Shown piece by piece: positions 14,918 through 22,977 of a DNA stretch of 26,840 nt. Positions within the stretch are counted from its first letter, which is position 1. Every line of letters starts with the position of its first letter. Location: contig JAURZP010000061.1 of assembly GCA_030653335.1 (NCBI GenBank), forward strand, positions 1-26,840, read 5' to 3'. The DNA comes from Methanoregula sp. (GTDB taxonomy: Archaea > Halobacteriota > Methanomicrobia > Methanomicrobiales > Methanospirillaceae). The notes below the pieces were generated by a model. That model had not been told where the DNA came from, did no database searches, and saw only the letters and a list, made by a program, of their open reading frames with translations. The position numbers and the translations under genes are program-made.

Positions 14918-16507
14918 TCAGTCAAGCAGCTGGCCCATCGCCTCATCGTACCGTGCGGACATGACATAGTCAATACCGGAAACTTCTGCTGCTTCCGGGG
15001 TGAGTGCCATTAAGTCATCGCGGGACATGGTCGAGAGCCGGAAGTTCCTGCTGCCGGCCATGATCTGCTGGAGACCGGTCCTGAACTTCTGGGCATAGGT
15101 GTAGATACCGACTGCACCCATGGGGATATCTTTCATGCGGGGACCGAATTTCTCCTTGAGGTCTTCGTAGCAGACAAATATCTCTTCGACATTGTTGCCG
15201 TACTTGGAGACAGACTTGGGCAGATCGCCTTCTTTGATCCACTTCTCAATGTTCTTGCCGACGAAACCGGGGATCATGAGACCGCGGCCCATGCAGACCG
15301 CTTTGACGTACGGGCTGCCCATGGCAAGTGCTTTGAATACGCTGGGTTCGTCAGAGAATCCGCCGGCAAATGCGAGATCCGGTACACGGAAGCCTTTCTT
15401 ATCCAGCTTGCAGGCAAACTCGTATGCCAGTGAATGGAGGTAGAACGATGGAATACCCCATTCATTCATCATCGGCCAGGGGCTCATGCCGGTACCGCCG
15501 GGGGCTCCATCGATGGTGAGCAGGTCAATTTTGGCTTCGGAGGAGTACCTGAGAGCCATTGCCAGTTCTACCATGGAGTACGCGCCGGTCTTTAACGTAA
15601 CGCGCTTGAACCCGATGTCTCGCAGGCGGTCAACCTCTTCTAAGAATCCTTCCTTGGTGACAAAGCCGAGCCGGGAATGGCGCTCGAATTCCTTGATCGC
15701 CCCTGCCTTGAAGGCTGTCTGGTTCTCCTTGAGGGTTGGGTCGGGCAGAACAATGTAGCCCCGCTTCTTGAGCTCGATTGCACGCTCAAGAGACTTGACC
15801 TTGATCTCTCCTCCGATACACTTGGCACCCTGTCCCCACTTGAGTTCGATGGTGTCTAAGTTGTGTTTGCTGGCGACATACTCCGCGGTTCCAAGCCGGG
15901 TGTCTTCAACATTCATCTGGACAAGGATCTCTCCAAAGCCGGCGTGGAATTTCTTGTACACATTAATACGGCGGTCCATCTCGGGGGACTCGATCACTTT
16001 ACCCTTGTTATCGCGTTTTAAATTGGGATCGATACCGCAGACATTCTCACCACAGACAAGCGTAATACCCGAGATTGCTGCACCGATTGCAAAGTGTTCC
16101 CAGTTTGCACGGGCAATTTCTGTAGAGCCAAGAGCACCGGTAAAGATGGGCAGGCTCATCCTGACTTTTTTGTCCCAGCCATACTCGGTCTCAGTGTTCA
16201 CATCCGAAAATATCGCTGTGTCCGGACTGGCTTCAACGCCATCGGGAAGACCGTTCGCACCGACTGCATACCCCTGGATATTGAGATGGGAATAATCGAT
16301 CGGGTAGTTCTTGTCTGCACCAGCAGTGATCTCACCAAACGGGCCGGGATAGAGAACTTCCCTGCCCCGAAACGATGATAACCAGATCTCACAGCTGCCT
16401 TTACATCCATCGATGCATCGGGTACAGATACCTGAACACGGAGCTACATTCCGTGAACGGTTCACTGTTCCGTTTGCTTCGTTTGCATTTGGCTGTCTAA
16501 GATTCAT
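14918..16507 (-). CDS. Archaeal glutamate-synthase-like FMN protein
   Basis: A 529-residue protein with the FMN-binding central domain of glutamate synthase. Known pieces are KWGQGAKCIGGEIKV, the TIM-barrel strand with IDGAPGGTGMSPWPMMNEWG, and the FMN-phosphate end of the barrel (FAGGFSDEPSVFKALAMGS). Glutaminase and NAD(P)H domains are absent; other proteins would have to supply them. The N-terminus has a cysteine cluster, Cys24, 28, 31, 35 and 39 (CSGICTRCIDGCKGSC), that could hold an Fe-S cluster. The CHTNxCP-type [3Fe-4S] site of bacterial enzymes is not seen after the barrel. The ATG at 16507 has TGGAGTG upstream; the frame extends to 16585 without support. A nitrogen-assimilation role fits the neighbours, but the family also contains members of unknown activity. 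Confidence 0.82.
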   Translation of the reverse strand: MNLRQPNANEANGTVNRSRNVAPCSGICTRCIDGCKGSCEIWLSSFRGREVLYPGPFGEITAGADKNYPIDYSHLNIQGYAVGANGLPDGVEASPDTAIFSDVNTETEYGWDKKVRMSLPIFTGALGSTEIARANWEHFAIGAAISGITLVCGENVCGIDPNLKRDNKGKVIESPEMDRRINVYKKFHAGFGEILVQMNVEDTRLGTAEYVASKHNLDTIELKWGQGAKCIGGEIKVKSLERAIELKKRGYIVLPDPTLKENQTAFKAGAIKEFERHSRLGFVTKEGFLEEVDRLRDIGFKRVTLKTGAYSMVELAMALRYSSEAKIDLLTIDGAPGGTGMSPWPMMNEWGIPSFYLHSLAYEFACKLDKKGFRVPDLAFAGGFSDEPSVFKALAMGSPYVKAVCMGRGLMIPGFVGKNIEKWIKEGDLPKSVSKYGNNVEEIFVCYEDLKEKFGPRMKDIPMGAVGIYTYAQKFRTGLQQIMAGSRNFRLSTMSRDDLMALTPEAAEVSGIDYVMSARYDEAMGQLLD

Positions 16508-16590
16508 TAATACACTCCATCTGAATAACAAAATCTCCCCTGTGAAAAACACGATAGGGATTGTTTGAGCAAAGATTGATCTCAAACTAA

Positions 16591-16605
16591 GTTTATTTAT
16601 AACTC
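16591..16605 (-). promoter_or_regulatory. TATA box for the glutamate-synthase-like gene
   Basis: The minus strand reads GAGTTATAAATAAAC, containing a good archaeal TATA box. A start near 16570 would give a leader of about 60 bases. No GGAA-N6-TTCC operator was seen nearby. Confidence 0.6.
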
Positions 16606-16625
16606 ATTCAGTAATAAGCGCTTGC

Positions 16626-16689
16626 TTTCCACCCCATTATAAGCGTTTCGGTTTTTTATCACGGTAGCAATACATTTCCACCCAATTAT
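16626..16689. repeat. Direct repeat upstream of the glutamate-synthase-like gene
   Basis: TTTCCACCCCATTAT at 16626-16640 recurs as TTTCCACCCAATTAT at 16675-16689 (14 of 15 bases identical, 49 bases apart). ATAAGCG also occurs twice nearby (16614-16620 and 16639-16645). They lie just upstream of the TATA box at 16591-16605 and could be activator or repressor sites; this is inference. Confidence 0.45.
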
Positions 16690-16717
16690 TGCATAAAATG
16701 AGATCAAAAAATGCAAA

Positions 16718-16765
16718 ATTTAAAAAAAAATCTCAAAAAATCCTTAAAACCTGAAAAAAATAAAA
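16718..16765 (-). terminator. Poly-T terminator after the DUF362 gene
   Basis: Directly downstream of the stop at 16769 the minus strand is very T-rich, with T-runs of 5 to 9 bases. Repeated T-runs without a strong hairpin are a common archaeal terminator form. Confidence 0.5.
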
Positions 16766-16768
16766 ATC

Positions 16769-17875
16769 TCAGATCCTGATCAGATCATAAGCGCGGTTGC
16801 CCATGCCAATTTCTTCTGCATACCTAATCTGCAAGAACCCGTCGGTCCGGGCATGGACACCTTTGAACTTGTCCTCTCCCTTGTGATGATGGGCAGTCAG
16901 GAGCGAGTCCGGATACCCCTGCTGCTGGTTTACCAGATCAAAACTGGCTGCATCAATGGCAACCGGATCGAGCGAGGCAAGGATGCCGATGTCCGGGACG
17001 ATCGGGGCATCACTGAACGCAAAGCAGTCGCAGTCGGGAGTGATACGGATGAGAAAATTCAAAAACCCGATCTTTTTCTCTTTTCCTTTAACGGCACCAT
17101 ACGCGTACTCGATCATCCGTTCCATGAATTCCGGTATTTCGGTCTCCCAGTTGATATCGATCGCGTGTTCCGGGCAGGCATGCATACACTCAAAACAACC
17201 GATGCAGAGCGCATCATCGATCACCGATTTGTCCTTCTCAATGCAGATCGCTGATTTTGGGCAGACTACTGTGCATGAACCGCACCCTGTACATTTTTCG
17301 GCAATGGAAAACGGGCGGGCATTGTGTTGCGCACGTTTGCCTTCCGGAGGTGCGCATCCCATGGCAAGATTCTTGAGCGCTCCGCCAAAACCGGATACAA
17401 TGTGACCCTTGAAATGACTCAGGACAATCATGCTGTCTGCTGCGGCAATATCTCCGGCAATAGTGACTGTGCTGAAATGTTTTTTATCGATCCGGACCCG
17501 GACGATATTTTTACCGGACAGGCCATCTGCAATGATGACCGGGGCCCCTGTCACTGCGTAATCGAACCCATGCAAAATGGCAGTGGTGATATGCTCCACC
17601 GCATTTGACCGGCTCCCAAGATAGAGGGTGTTGGTATCGGTAAGGAATGGCAATGCCCCGCACTCTTTTACTTTTTCTACCACCTGCCGGACATAGACCG
17701 GGCTGATAAAACCGTCATTTCCCATCTCACCAAAATGAAGTTTAAGAGCAGTCTTGTCATGCGGTGCAATGAGATTTTCAAACCCGGCACGTTCAAAGAG
17801 TCGCCGTACCTTTGCCGTTGTGCACTCCTGATCGGAATATGCCCTGACGCTTGCAAAATAGACCGGACTTTTCAC
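16769..17875 (-). CDS. DUF362 protein with two [4Fe-4S] ferredoxin motifs
   Basis: A 368-residue soluble iron-sulfur protein. DUF362 segments flank an inserted bacterial-type ferredoxin domain: the N-terminal part has KTALKLHFGEMGN and FLTDTNTLYLG, then SHFKGHIVSGFGGALKNLAMG; the ferredoxin part has Cys195, 198, 201, 205 and Cys224, 227, 230, 234, two complete C-x2-C-x2-C-x3-CP motifs; the C-terminal part has DIGILASLDPVAIDAASFDL. Family members are thought to be electron-transfer proteins, but no reaction is firmly assigned. The start is a GTG at 17875 with GGAGGAATACA before it. No clear operon partner is seen: the ferritin gene upstream is 77 bases away. Confidence 0.87.
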   Translation of the reverse strand: MKSPVYFASVRAYSDQECTTAKVRRLFERAGFENLIAPHDKTALKLHFGEMGNDGFISPVYVRQVVEKVKECGALPFLTDTNTLYLGSRSNAVEHITTAILHGFDYAVTGAPVIIADGLSGKNIVRVRIDKKHFSTVTIAGDIAAADSMIVLSHFKGHIVSGFGGALKNLAMGCAPPEGKRAQHNARPFSIAEKCTGCGSCTVVCPKSAICIEKDKSVIDDALCIGCFECMHACPEHAIDINWETEIPEFMERMIEYAYGAVKGKEKKIGFLNFLIRITPDCDCFAFSDAPIVPDIGILASLDPVAIDAASFDLVNQQQGYPDSLLTAHHHKGEDKFKGVHARTDGFLQIRYAEEIGMGNRAYDLIRI

Positions 17876-17952
17876 TGTATTCCTCCAACGGATGGAGGTT
17901 ACGGCTCAAACAGAGAATAATCCATCGGTGGCAAAAAGATAAAGGGTGGGAT

Positions 17953-18441
17953 TTATTCCCGCTTGCCGAGGTGGTGGTCAAGGTAAAAGAGATGACCCGG
18001 CACATCGCCAACGGTCATGATCTGGGCAAGGATCCCACTGGCATTGCTCTCCTCTTCCACCTGCTCTTTCACAAACCACTGGAGCATCTCAAATGTTGCG
18101 TGGTCTTTTTCCTTGATTGCAAGATCCACAAGAGCATTGATCATGCCGGTGACCTTCTGTTCGTGAGCATAGACATCTTCAAAGACCTTGCCAGCAGAAG
18201 CCCATTTTGCCTTCGGTGCCTCGATAGCCAGAAGAGCAACCTTTCCACCGCGAGCCATAAGGTATTCTAAGAATTTATCCCCGTGTGTCTGCTCTTCTCT
18301 TGCCTGAACTCTCATCCATTTTGAAAAACCCTTCATGTTGACGGATTCGAAATAGGCAGACATTGCAAGATACAGGTATGCAGAGAAATACTCCCGGTTT
18401 ACCTGTTTGTTTAACGCTTCTTCCATAATCTTTGATATCAT
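17953..18441 (-). CDS. ftnA: Non-haem ferritin
   Basis: A 162-residue ferritin that stores iron as a ferric core inside a 24-subunit shell. The ferroxidase-centre residues fall at the same numbers as in E. coli FtnA: Glu17 (NREYFSAYLYL), Glu50 and His53 (EEQTHGDKF), Glu94 (AHEQKVTGMI), Gln127 and Glu130 (KEQVEEESNASG). The C-terminus GHLFYLDHHLGKRE is also typical. The frame opens at 18498, but the ATG at 18441 is chosen since GGAGGTTTTCGT precedes it and it gives the normal start. Its own transcription unit is likely, as the TPR gene upstream is followed by T-runs. In an oxygen-sensitive nitrogen fixer it would supply iron storage and oxidative protection. Confidence 0.95.
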   Translation of the reverse strand: MISKIMEEALNKQVNREYFSAYLYLAMSAYFESVNMKGFSKWMRVQAREEQTHGDKFLEYLMARGGKVALLAIEAPKAKWASAGKVFEDVYAHEQKVTGMINALVDLAIKEKDHATFEMLQWFVKEQVEEESNASGILAQIMTVGDVPGHLFYLDHHLGKRE

Positions 18442-18558
18442 ACGAAAACCTCCGTTCAATCGATGTTGTTGGTTTTGCAAAGCATAATGGTTTCGCAATA
18501 GGGAAAAACAGTGCAGAAGTATTTACTGTAATCTGGTGTGGGTGACAAAATGGAGAAT

Positions 18559-18581
18559 TAAAAAAAGAAACCGACAAAAAA
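18559..18581 (-). terminator. Poly-T terminator after the TPR gene
   Basis: The minus strand has T6 at 18576-18581, directly after the stop codon, and a second run of about seven T at 18560-18566. No hairpin is obvious. Confidence 0.45.
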
Positions 18582-19040
18582 TTATCTGCCCACTTTCTTT
18601 TTCTCAGACTCAATATCGAGAATGATCTCCAGTTCAAGGGATTTGCCGTAGGCTTCCTGTGCCTCATCACTCCGGCCCAGCTCATCGAGGCAGACCCCTT
18701 TGATGTACCAGGCAGACACATCATTGCCATTCAACGATGAAGCCCTTGTACTTGCAAACAATCCCTCTTTGAACTGTTCAAGATTATAGAATGCCAACCC
18801 TTTTTTTGACCAGGCCGGGGCATAATTCTGGTCGAGTGCGATGGCCTTGTCACAATCAACAAGCGCTTCTTTGCTCTTCCCGGTATCGATCAACACTGAT
18901 GCCCTAAGGAACCAGCCTTCAGGGTTTTTCGGATCGAGTGCGAGAGCTTTGTCATAATAGGCCAGTGCCTCTTTGAATTTGGTCCTCTTAGCATAGGCCA
19001 GACCTTTCCTTAAAAGTTCAACTGCCTCTTTTACGGTCAT
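18582..19040 (-). CDS. TPR repeat protein
   Basis: A 152-residue protein built of about four tetratricopeptide repeats, helix pairs that bind partner proteins. The repeat pattern is clear: EALAYYDKALALDPKNPEGW, EALVDCDKAIALDQNYAPAW, a weaker third (EGLFASTRASSLNGNDVSAW) and EAQEAYGKSLELE. There is no signal peptide or membrane segment, so it is probably cytoplasmic. Its ATG overlaps the stop codon of the upstream gene (ATGA, 4 bases), so the two are translated together and may act together. The partner and role are unknown. Confidence 0.9.
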   Translation of the reverse strand: MTVKEAVELLRKGLAYAKRTKFKEALAYYDKALALDPKNPEGWFLRASVLIDTGKSKEALVDCDKAIALDQNYAPAWSKKGLAFYNLEQFKEGLFASTRASSLNGNDVSAWYIKGVCLDELGRSDEAQEAYGKSLELEIILDIESEKKKVGR

Positions 19041-20050
19041 AAATCCTCCAATGAATCGGCAATCAGGTCCCCGAAGATCTTCTTTAACGCTTTCTTTTCA
19101 TACTCTGCTTTATTGTCATGTGCCGTGAGGAGGTGTTTGGGGTTTTCCCAGACGTACCAGTCCTTCATCGTCATGTATGAGAGGAGGTGATTAGTTAAGT
19201 TGAACCCGATTTTGTAGAGATCATAATAATAATCGAGTGAGGGTTTTTCACTCCAGTTGACCTTAGACAGAGGTTTGTCTATGATCTCAAGCATGTTGTC
19301 CCCAAAAATCTTGGACTGGTACCAGGCAGTGTGTGTCCATCGTGTGGTAAGCATCTCTTTTACTTCAAGGTGATTGAATTTTTTCATCTGGGGAATGTTG
19401 AGAACCGGCATCAGTTCATCGGCAGGCAGAGTCTTTGCAAGGAACATATCACGGGCATAAAACATCGCTTTGTTCAGGACAAAATACCTGCGGGGGATGA
19501 ACTCCGCCTGCTCCATCATCTCATCCATATCATTTTTGCTCTCTTTCATCACATGGTAGAGCTGCGTTTTCCGAATCTTCGGCATGCGATGATAGACACT
19601 TGCATTGACTATTGTATTCCATGGAAGTTCGTTCACATCGTCATTGAAGTGAGAGAAAAGTATGAACAGCAACTGGATGAGTTTCTGGACCGGAAGTTTG
19701 TCCTTCTTGTTTACCTCATCCTTAAGAGCATCCAGATAGATCTGCCGTAAGCCCCTGTTTACAGAATCTTCTGTATAGGAGCAGACCTTGTATTCGCCTT
19801 TTTTTGCTGCCGCTCCTTTGATCATCAGGTGAGTACAGTGTTTTGCGATGATGAAGTCCTTAAGAAGTCCGATGTATTGAGCGGGAAAAATGATCACATT
19901 ATGGTCGATATCATAGGTATAACAATCGACCAGAGTCCCGCCCGGTTCGGCATCGGGTTCACGGAGGAGCGATATCTGGGTATCCAGAAGTTCCTCAGTG
20001 GTATTGAGAAAATGGCGAATGGGCTTTGATAAAGGCATTTCAGTTTTCAT
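19037..20050 (-). CDS. Uncharacterised protein coupled to a TPR gene
   Basis: I cannot name this 337-residue protein. It is soluble and rich in charged residues. An N-terminal part contains DCYTYDIDHNVIIFPAQYIG and a strand with KHCTHLMIKGAA, followed by a mainly helical remainder (QLLFILFSHFNDDVNELPW; FNLTNHLLSYMTMKDWYVW). No HExxH, Walker, CxxC or DNA-binding motif is visible. The ATG at 20050 has GGTGA upstream. It is coupled by a 4-base overlap to the TPR gene downstream, so a shared complex is plausible. Nothing shows a link to nitrogen fixation or to the copper genes beside it. Confidence 0.8.
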   Translation of the reverse strand: MKTEMPLSKPIRHFLNTTEELLDTQISLLREPDAEPGGTLVDCYTYDIDHNVIIFPAQYIGLLKDFIIAKHCTHLMIKGAAAKKGEYKVCSYTEDSVNRGLRQIYLDALKDEVNKKDKLPVQKLIQLLFILFSHFNDDVNELPWNTIVNASVYHRMPKIRKTQLYHVMKESKNDMDEMMEQAEFIPRRYFVLNKAMFYARDMFLAKTLPADELMPVLNIPQMKKFNHLEVKEMLTTRWTHTAWYQSKIFGDNMLEIIDKPLSKVNWSEKPSLDYYYDLYKIGFNLTNHLLSYMTMKDWYVWENPKHLLTAHDNKAEYEKKALKKIFGDLIADSLEDL

Positions 20051-20233
20051 CGTGGCTCACCAAAAAAATAACCGGCACTTGAACATAGTCGTACTTCTTC
20101 ACTTGGCATCGATTTAACTTAAATTATCCTTACATAAGATACATATCAGGAATTAAAACGGAAGAGCAGGAAGAAATTTTTTCGTCCCGTGAAGGCAAAT
20201 GGATGGAAATGGGCGGAGGGCAATCATGTTTAT

Positions 20234-20374
20234 TTATATGTATTTTGCAGGGTCCGTATCGAATTTCTTCTTACAGCCCGGCGCACAGAAATAATATTTC
20301 TTCCCTTTGTACTCGCTGGTGAATTTTGCAGTCTTTTCATCAACTGTCATTTTACAGATAGGATCGATTGCCAT
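20234..20374 (-). CDS. YHS-domain metal-binding small protein
   Basis: A 46-residue protein: MAIDPICKMTVDE, then KFTSEYKGKKYYFCAPGCKK and KFDTDPAKYI. This is a complete YHS domain: DPICKM, the YKGKKYYFC strand, and FCxxGCKKKF. The cysteines at positions 7, 30 and 34 suit a metal site. GAGGTG lies 5 bases before the ATG at 20374, and the gene starts 12 bases after the stop of the copper ATPase, so it is almost certainly in that operon. YHS domains are often fused to or found beside copper-transporting ATPases, which suggests a role as a copper carrier or sensor, though its metal is not shown here. The stop overlaps a TATA-like AT stretch. Confidence 0.88.
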   Translation of the reverse strand: MAIDPICKMTVDEKTAKFTSEYKGKKYYFCAPGCKKKFDTDPAKYI

Positions 20375-20386
20375 ACAACACCTCAG

Positions 20387-22819
20387 TCATCTCCCTTTCT
20401 TCGCGTCGGGTATATACTTTGTGAGCAGGAGGGAGAGCGTCACTACCGTAACAGAACTTGCCGCCATGGCAAGAGCGGCAAGTTCCGGTGAGAACGTGAT
20501 CCCAAACGAAGGATAGAGCACGCCGGCTGCAACAGGAATCAGGGCGGCATTGTATGCAAACGCCCAGAAGATATTGCCCTTGATCCTGCCCATCACTTTT
20601 TTTGAGAGCTGGACTGCTGCTACCGCGTCGAGCAGATCATCGTTCATCAGGACAATATCCCCACTCTCAATAGCTACATCAGTGCCGCTTCCGATTGCGA
20701 TACCAACATCTGCCTGTGCAAGTGCAGGAGCGTCATTGATCCCATCACCGACAAACGCAACTACTTCTCCTAGTGCCTGGAGTTTTTTTACTTCGGCCTC
20801 TTTATCCTGGGGCAATACTTCTGCAATCACCCTGTCGATGCCAATCTGGCGGGCGATCGCTTCTGCTGTGCGCTTGTTATCCCCGGTGATCATAACTATC
20901 CGGACACCCATTTTTTTAAACTCTGTTATGGCATCCCGGGTAGTATCCTTGAAAGTATCAGCAATTGCGATTACACCGGCCATCTGACCGCCAACAGCAA
21001 CAAGGACTGCGGTCTTACCATCCTGTTCGAGAGCGGTGATCCGCTCATCGAGCCCGGCGGGTAATGAAACACCTTTTTCCTGCAGGAACGCACGATTGCC
21101 GATAAGTACGATCTCCAAAAGAACTTTAGCGGCGACACCTTTCCCACCAAACGTGTCAAACTGTTCTGCCGGTTCAATGTTCACCCCCCGGCTTTCAGCT
21201 CGTCTTACAATTGCCTGGGCAAGCGGATGCTGCGAGTTCTTCTCAACGCTGGCAGCAAATGAGAGCAGTGTTTCTTCCGAAATCCCAACCGGAATGAGAT
21301 CGGTCACTTCCGGTTTTCCTTTGGTTAAGGTCCCGGTCTTATCGAAAATGACGGTCGTCACCTTCCCGGTCACTTCGAGCGCTTCTCCGTTCCGGATCAG
21401 GATACCCAGCTGTGCACCACGACCAACACCAACCGTGACCGCTGTCGGGGTGGCAAGCCCGAGTGCACAGGGGCAGGCGACCACAAGTATTGAGATGAGT
21501 GCTGTAAGCGCGAAGATTAGCGTTGATCCCAGTAAGAAGAACCACACAATAAACGTGAGTGCTGCGATGATGAGGACTACCGGAATGAAATAGGTGACTG
21601 CAACATCTGCGATCCGCTGGACCGGCGGTTTTGACCCTTGGGCATCCTCCACCATCTGGATGATCCGGGCAAGCATTGTTTCCTTGCCAACTTTTGTTGC
21701 CCGGACGGTGAGTACGCTGTTGGTGTTCAGGGTACCCCCAACCACGCGACTGCCCACAGTCTTGAGGGGCGGGACGGGTTCTCCGGTAATCATGGCTTCA
21801 TTGACATAGCTTTTCCCGGCCATAACTACCCCATCAACCGGCACTTTGGCGCCGGGCTTTACTACAACCAGATCACCAACAACCACATCATCGACCGGCA
21901 GCTCTGCTTCAACCCCATTGCGGATCACAATCGCCGTCTTGACCCGGAGGCCGGCCAATTTTTTAATGGCTTCAGAAGTTCTGCCTTTTGCCCGCCCTTC
22001 AAGATACCGCCCGAGCATCAAAAAGGATGCCAGCATGATCGCGGTATCGTAGAACATGAACTCGTGCGTGAGCACGATGCCAAAAGTACCAAGGACACTT
22101 GACACGAATGCCACACCGGTACCCATCGCATACATCACATCCATGGAGAGCATGCGATGCGTAAGAGAGATCCATGCGGCCCGGAATATCGGGTAGGCAA
22201 CGTAAGCAAAGACAGGAGTTGAGATGACGAGCATCACGTAACCAAGCTCGTGCATGGAGATGGGAAGCGGGAGCCACATCGCGAGCATGAGCGGGATGCT
22301 GACTGCAAATCCTACTGTGAACCGGACAAACTTATCGTGCAGCTCTTTATCCCGGGCAATCTTCTCTGCCTCTTCACTCACCTCTCCGAATATCCCAAGA
22401 TACTGGTACCCTGCCTCCTCAATCGCCTTCTTCATGTCGTCAACACCAGACAGGGAGGAATTATATGTGACGTACGCTTTTTCGGTTCCAAGGTTTACCG
22501 ATGCAGACACAATGCCGGGGAGTTCTTTAAGGGAGGTCTCGATCGTCTCGACACAGGTAGCGCACATCATCCCGCCGACTTTTATCGTGACCTGACTGTT
22601 TACGACATCATATCCAACCTCTTTGACTGCTTTTTCAATAGTGGTGAGCGATACTTTGGACGGGTCGTACTCAACGTGTGCAGTCTCAGTGCCAAAGTTC
22701 ACCTGTGCTTTGGTAACATCTGTAAGTCCCGCTAACGATTTCTCAATATTCACCGCACAGGTAGCGCAGTGCATACCCTCAATTTTAATTTCAGCCTTCT
22801 GCTTAACTGTTTCTGCCAT
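20387..22819 (-). CDS. copA: Copper-exporting P1B-type ATPase CopA
   Basis: An 810-residue membrane pump that expels Cu+ (P1B-1 type). Two heavy-metal-binding domains lie at the N-terminus, with CxxC pairs at Cys18/Cys21 (GMHCATC) and Cys86/Cys89 (GGMMCATC). Eight membrane segments follow, with CPC at residues 449-451 (VACPCALGLATP). The actuator motif is AMITGEPVP, the phosphorylated Asp is 493 (DKTGTLTK), the nucleotide-binding domain has NSQHPLAQAIV, and the hinge has GDGINDAPALAQADVG. The last two membrane segments carry the Cu+ signatures YN (FAYNAALIP) and MxxSS (AMAASSVTVV), which distinguish it from zinc/cadmium pumps. Translation starts at the ATG at 22819. The YHS gene follows directly. 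Confidence 0.95.
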   Translation of the reverse strand: MAETVKQKAEIKIEGMHCATCAVNIEKSLAGLTDVTKAQVNFGTETAHVEYDPSKVSLTTIEKAVKEVGYDVVNSQVTIKVGGMMCATCVETIETSLKELPGIVSASVNLGTEKAYVTYNSSLSGVDDMKKAIEEAGYQYLGIFGEVSEEAEKIARDKELHDKFVRFTVGFAVSIPLMLAMWLPLPISMHELGYVMLVISTPVFAYVAYPIFRAAWISLTHRMLSMDVMYAMGTGVAFVSSVLGTFGIVLTHEFMFYDTAIMLASFLMLGRYLEGRAKGRTSEAIKKLAGLRVKTAIVIRNGVEAELPVDDVVVGDLVVVKPGAKVPVDGVVMAGKSYVNEAMITGEPVPPLKTVGSRVVGGTLNTNSVLTVRATKVGKETMLARIIQMVEDAQGSKPPVQRIADVAVTYFIPVVLIIAALTFIVWFFLLGSTLIFALTALISILVVACPCALGLATPTAVTVGVGRGAQLGILIRNGEALEVTGKVTTVIFDKTGTLTKGKPEVTDLIPVGISEETLLSFAASVEKNSQHPLAQAIVRRAESRGVNIEPAEQFDTFGGKGVAAKVLLEIVLIGNRAFLQEKGVSLPAGLDERITALEQDGKTAVLVAVGGQMAGVIAIADTFKDTTRDAITEFKKMGVRIVMITGDNKRTAEAIARQIGIDRVIAEVLPQDKEAEVKKLQALGEVVAFVGDGINDAPALAQADVGIAIGSGTDVAIESGDIVLMNDDLLDAVAAVQLSKKVMGRIKGNIFWAFAYNAALIPVAAGVLYPSFGITFSPELAALAMAASSVTVVTLSLLLTKYIPDAKKGR

Positions 22820-22880
22820 GGTTTATCCACAAACGATTGAACCGGGGAACCCTTTTGCACGGTATTCTCCTGTTACAGCC

Positions 22881-22890
22881 TTATATTTCT
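22881..22890 (-). promoter_or_regulatory. Candidate TATA box of copA
   Basis: The minus strand reads AGAAATATAA about 65 bases before the copA ATG, implying a leader of about 40 bases. It is a weak to moderate match. Confidence 0.4.
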
Positions 22891-22963
22891 TCTGAATGTG
22901 CAAAGTAAAGGATGTGAATGAAAAACTGACTACCCCAACAAAAAAGTGCACTCTCGTACCCTC

Positions 22964-22972
22964 AAAAAAAAA
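22964..22972 (-). terminator. Poly-T terminator after the DUF475 gene
   Basis: A run of nine T on the minus strand starts 5 bases after the stop codon at 22978. A single long T-run can end transcription in archaea. Confidence 0.55.
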
Positions 22973-22977
22973 GATTT

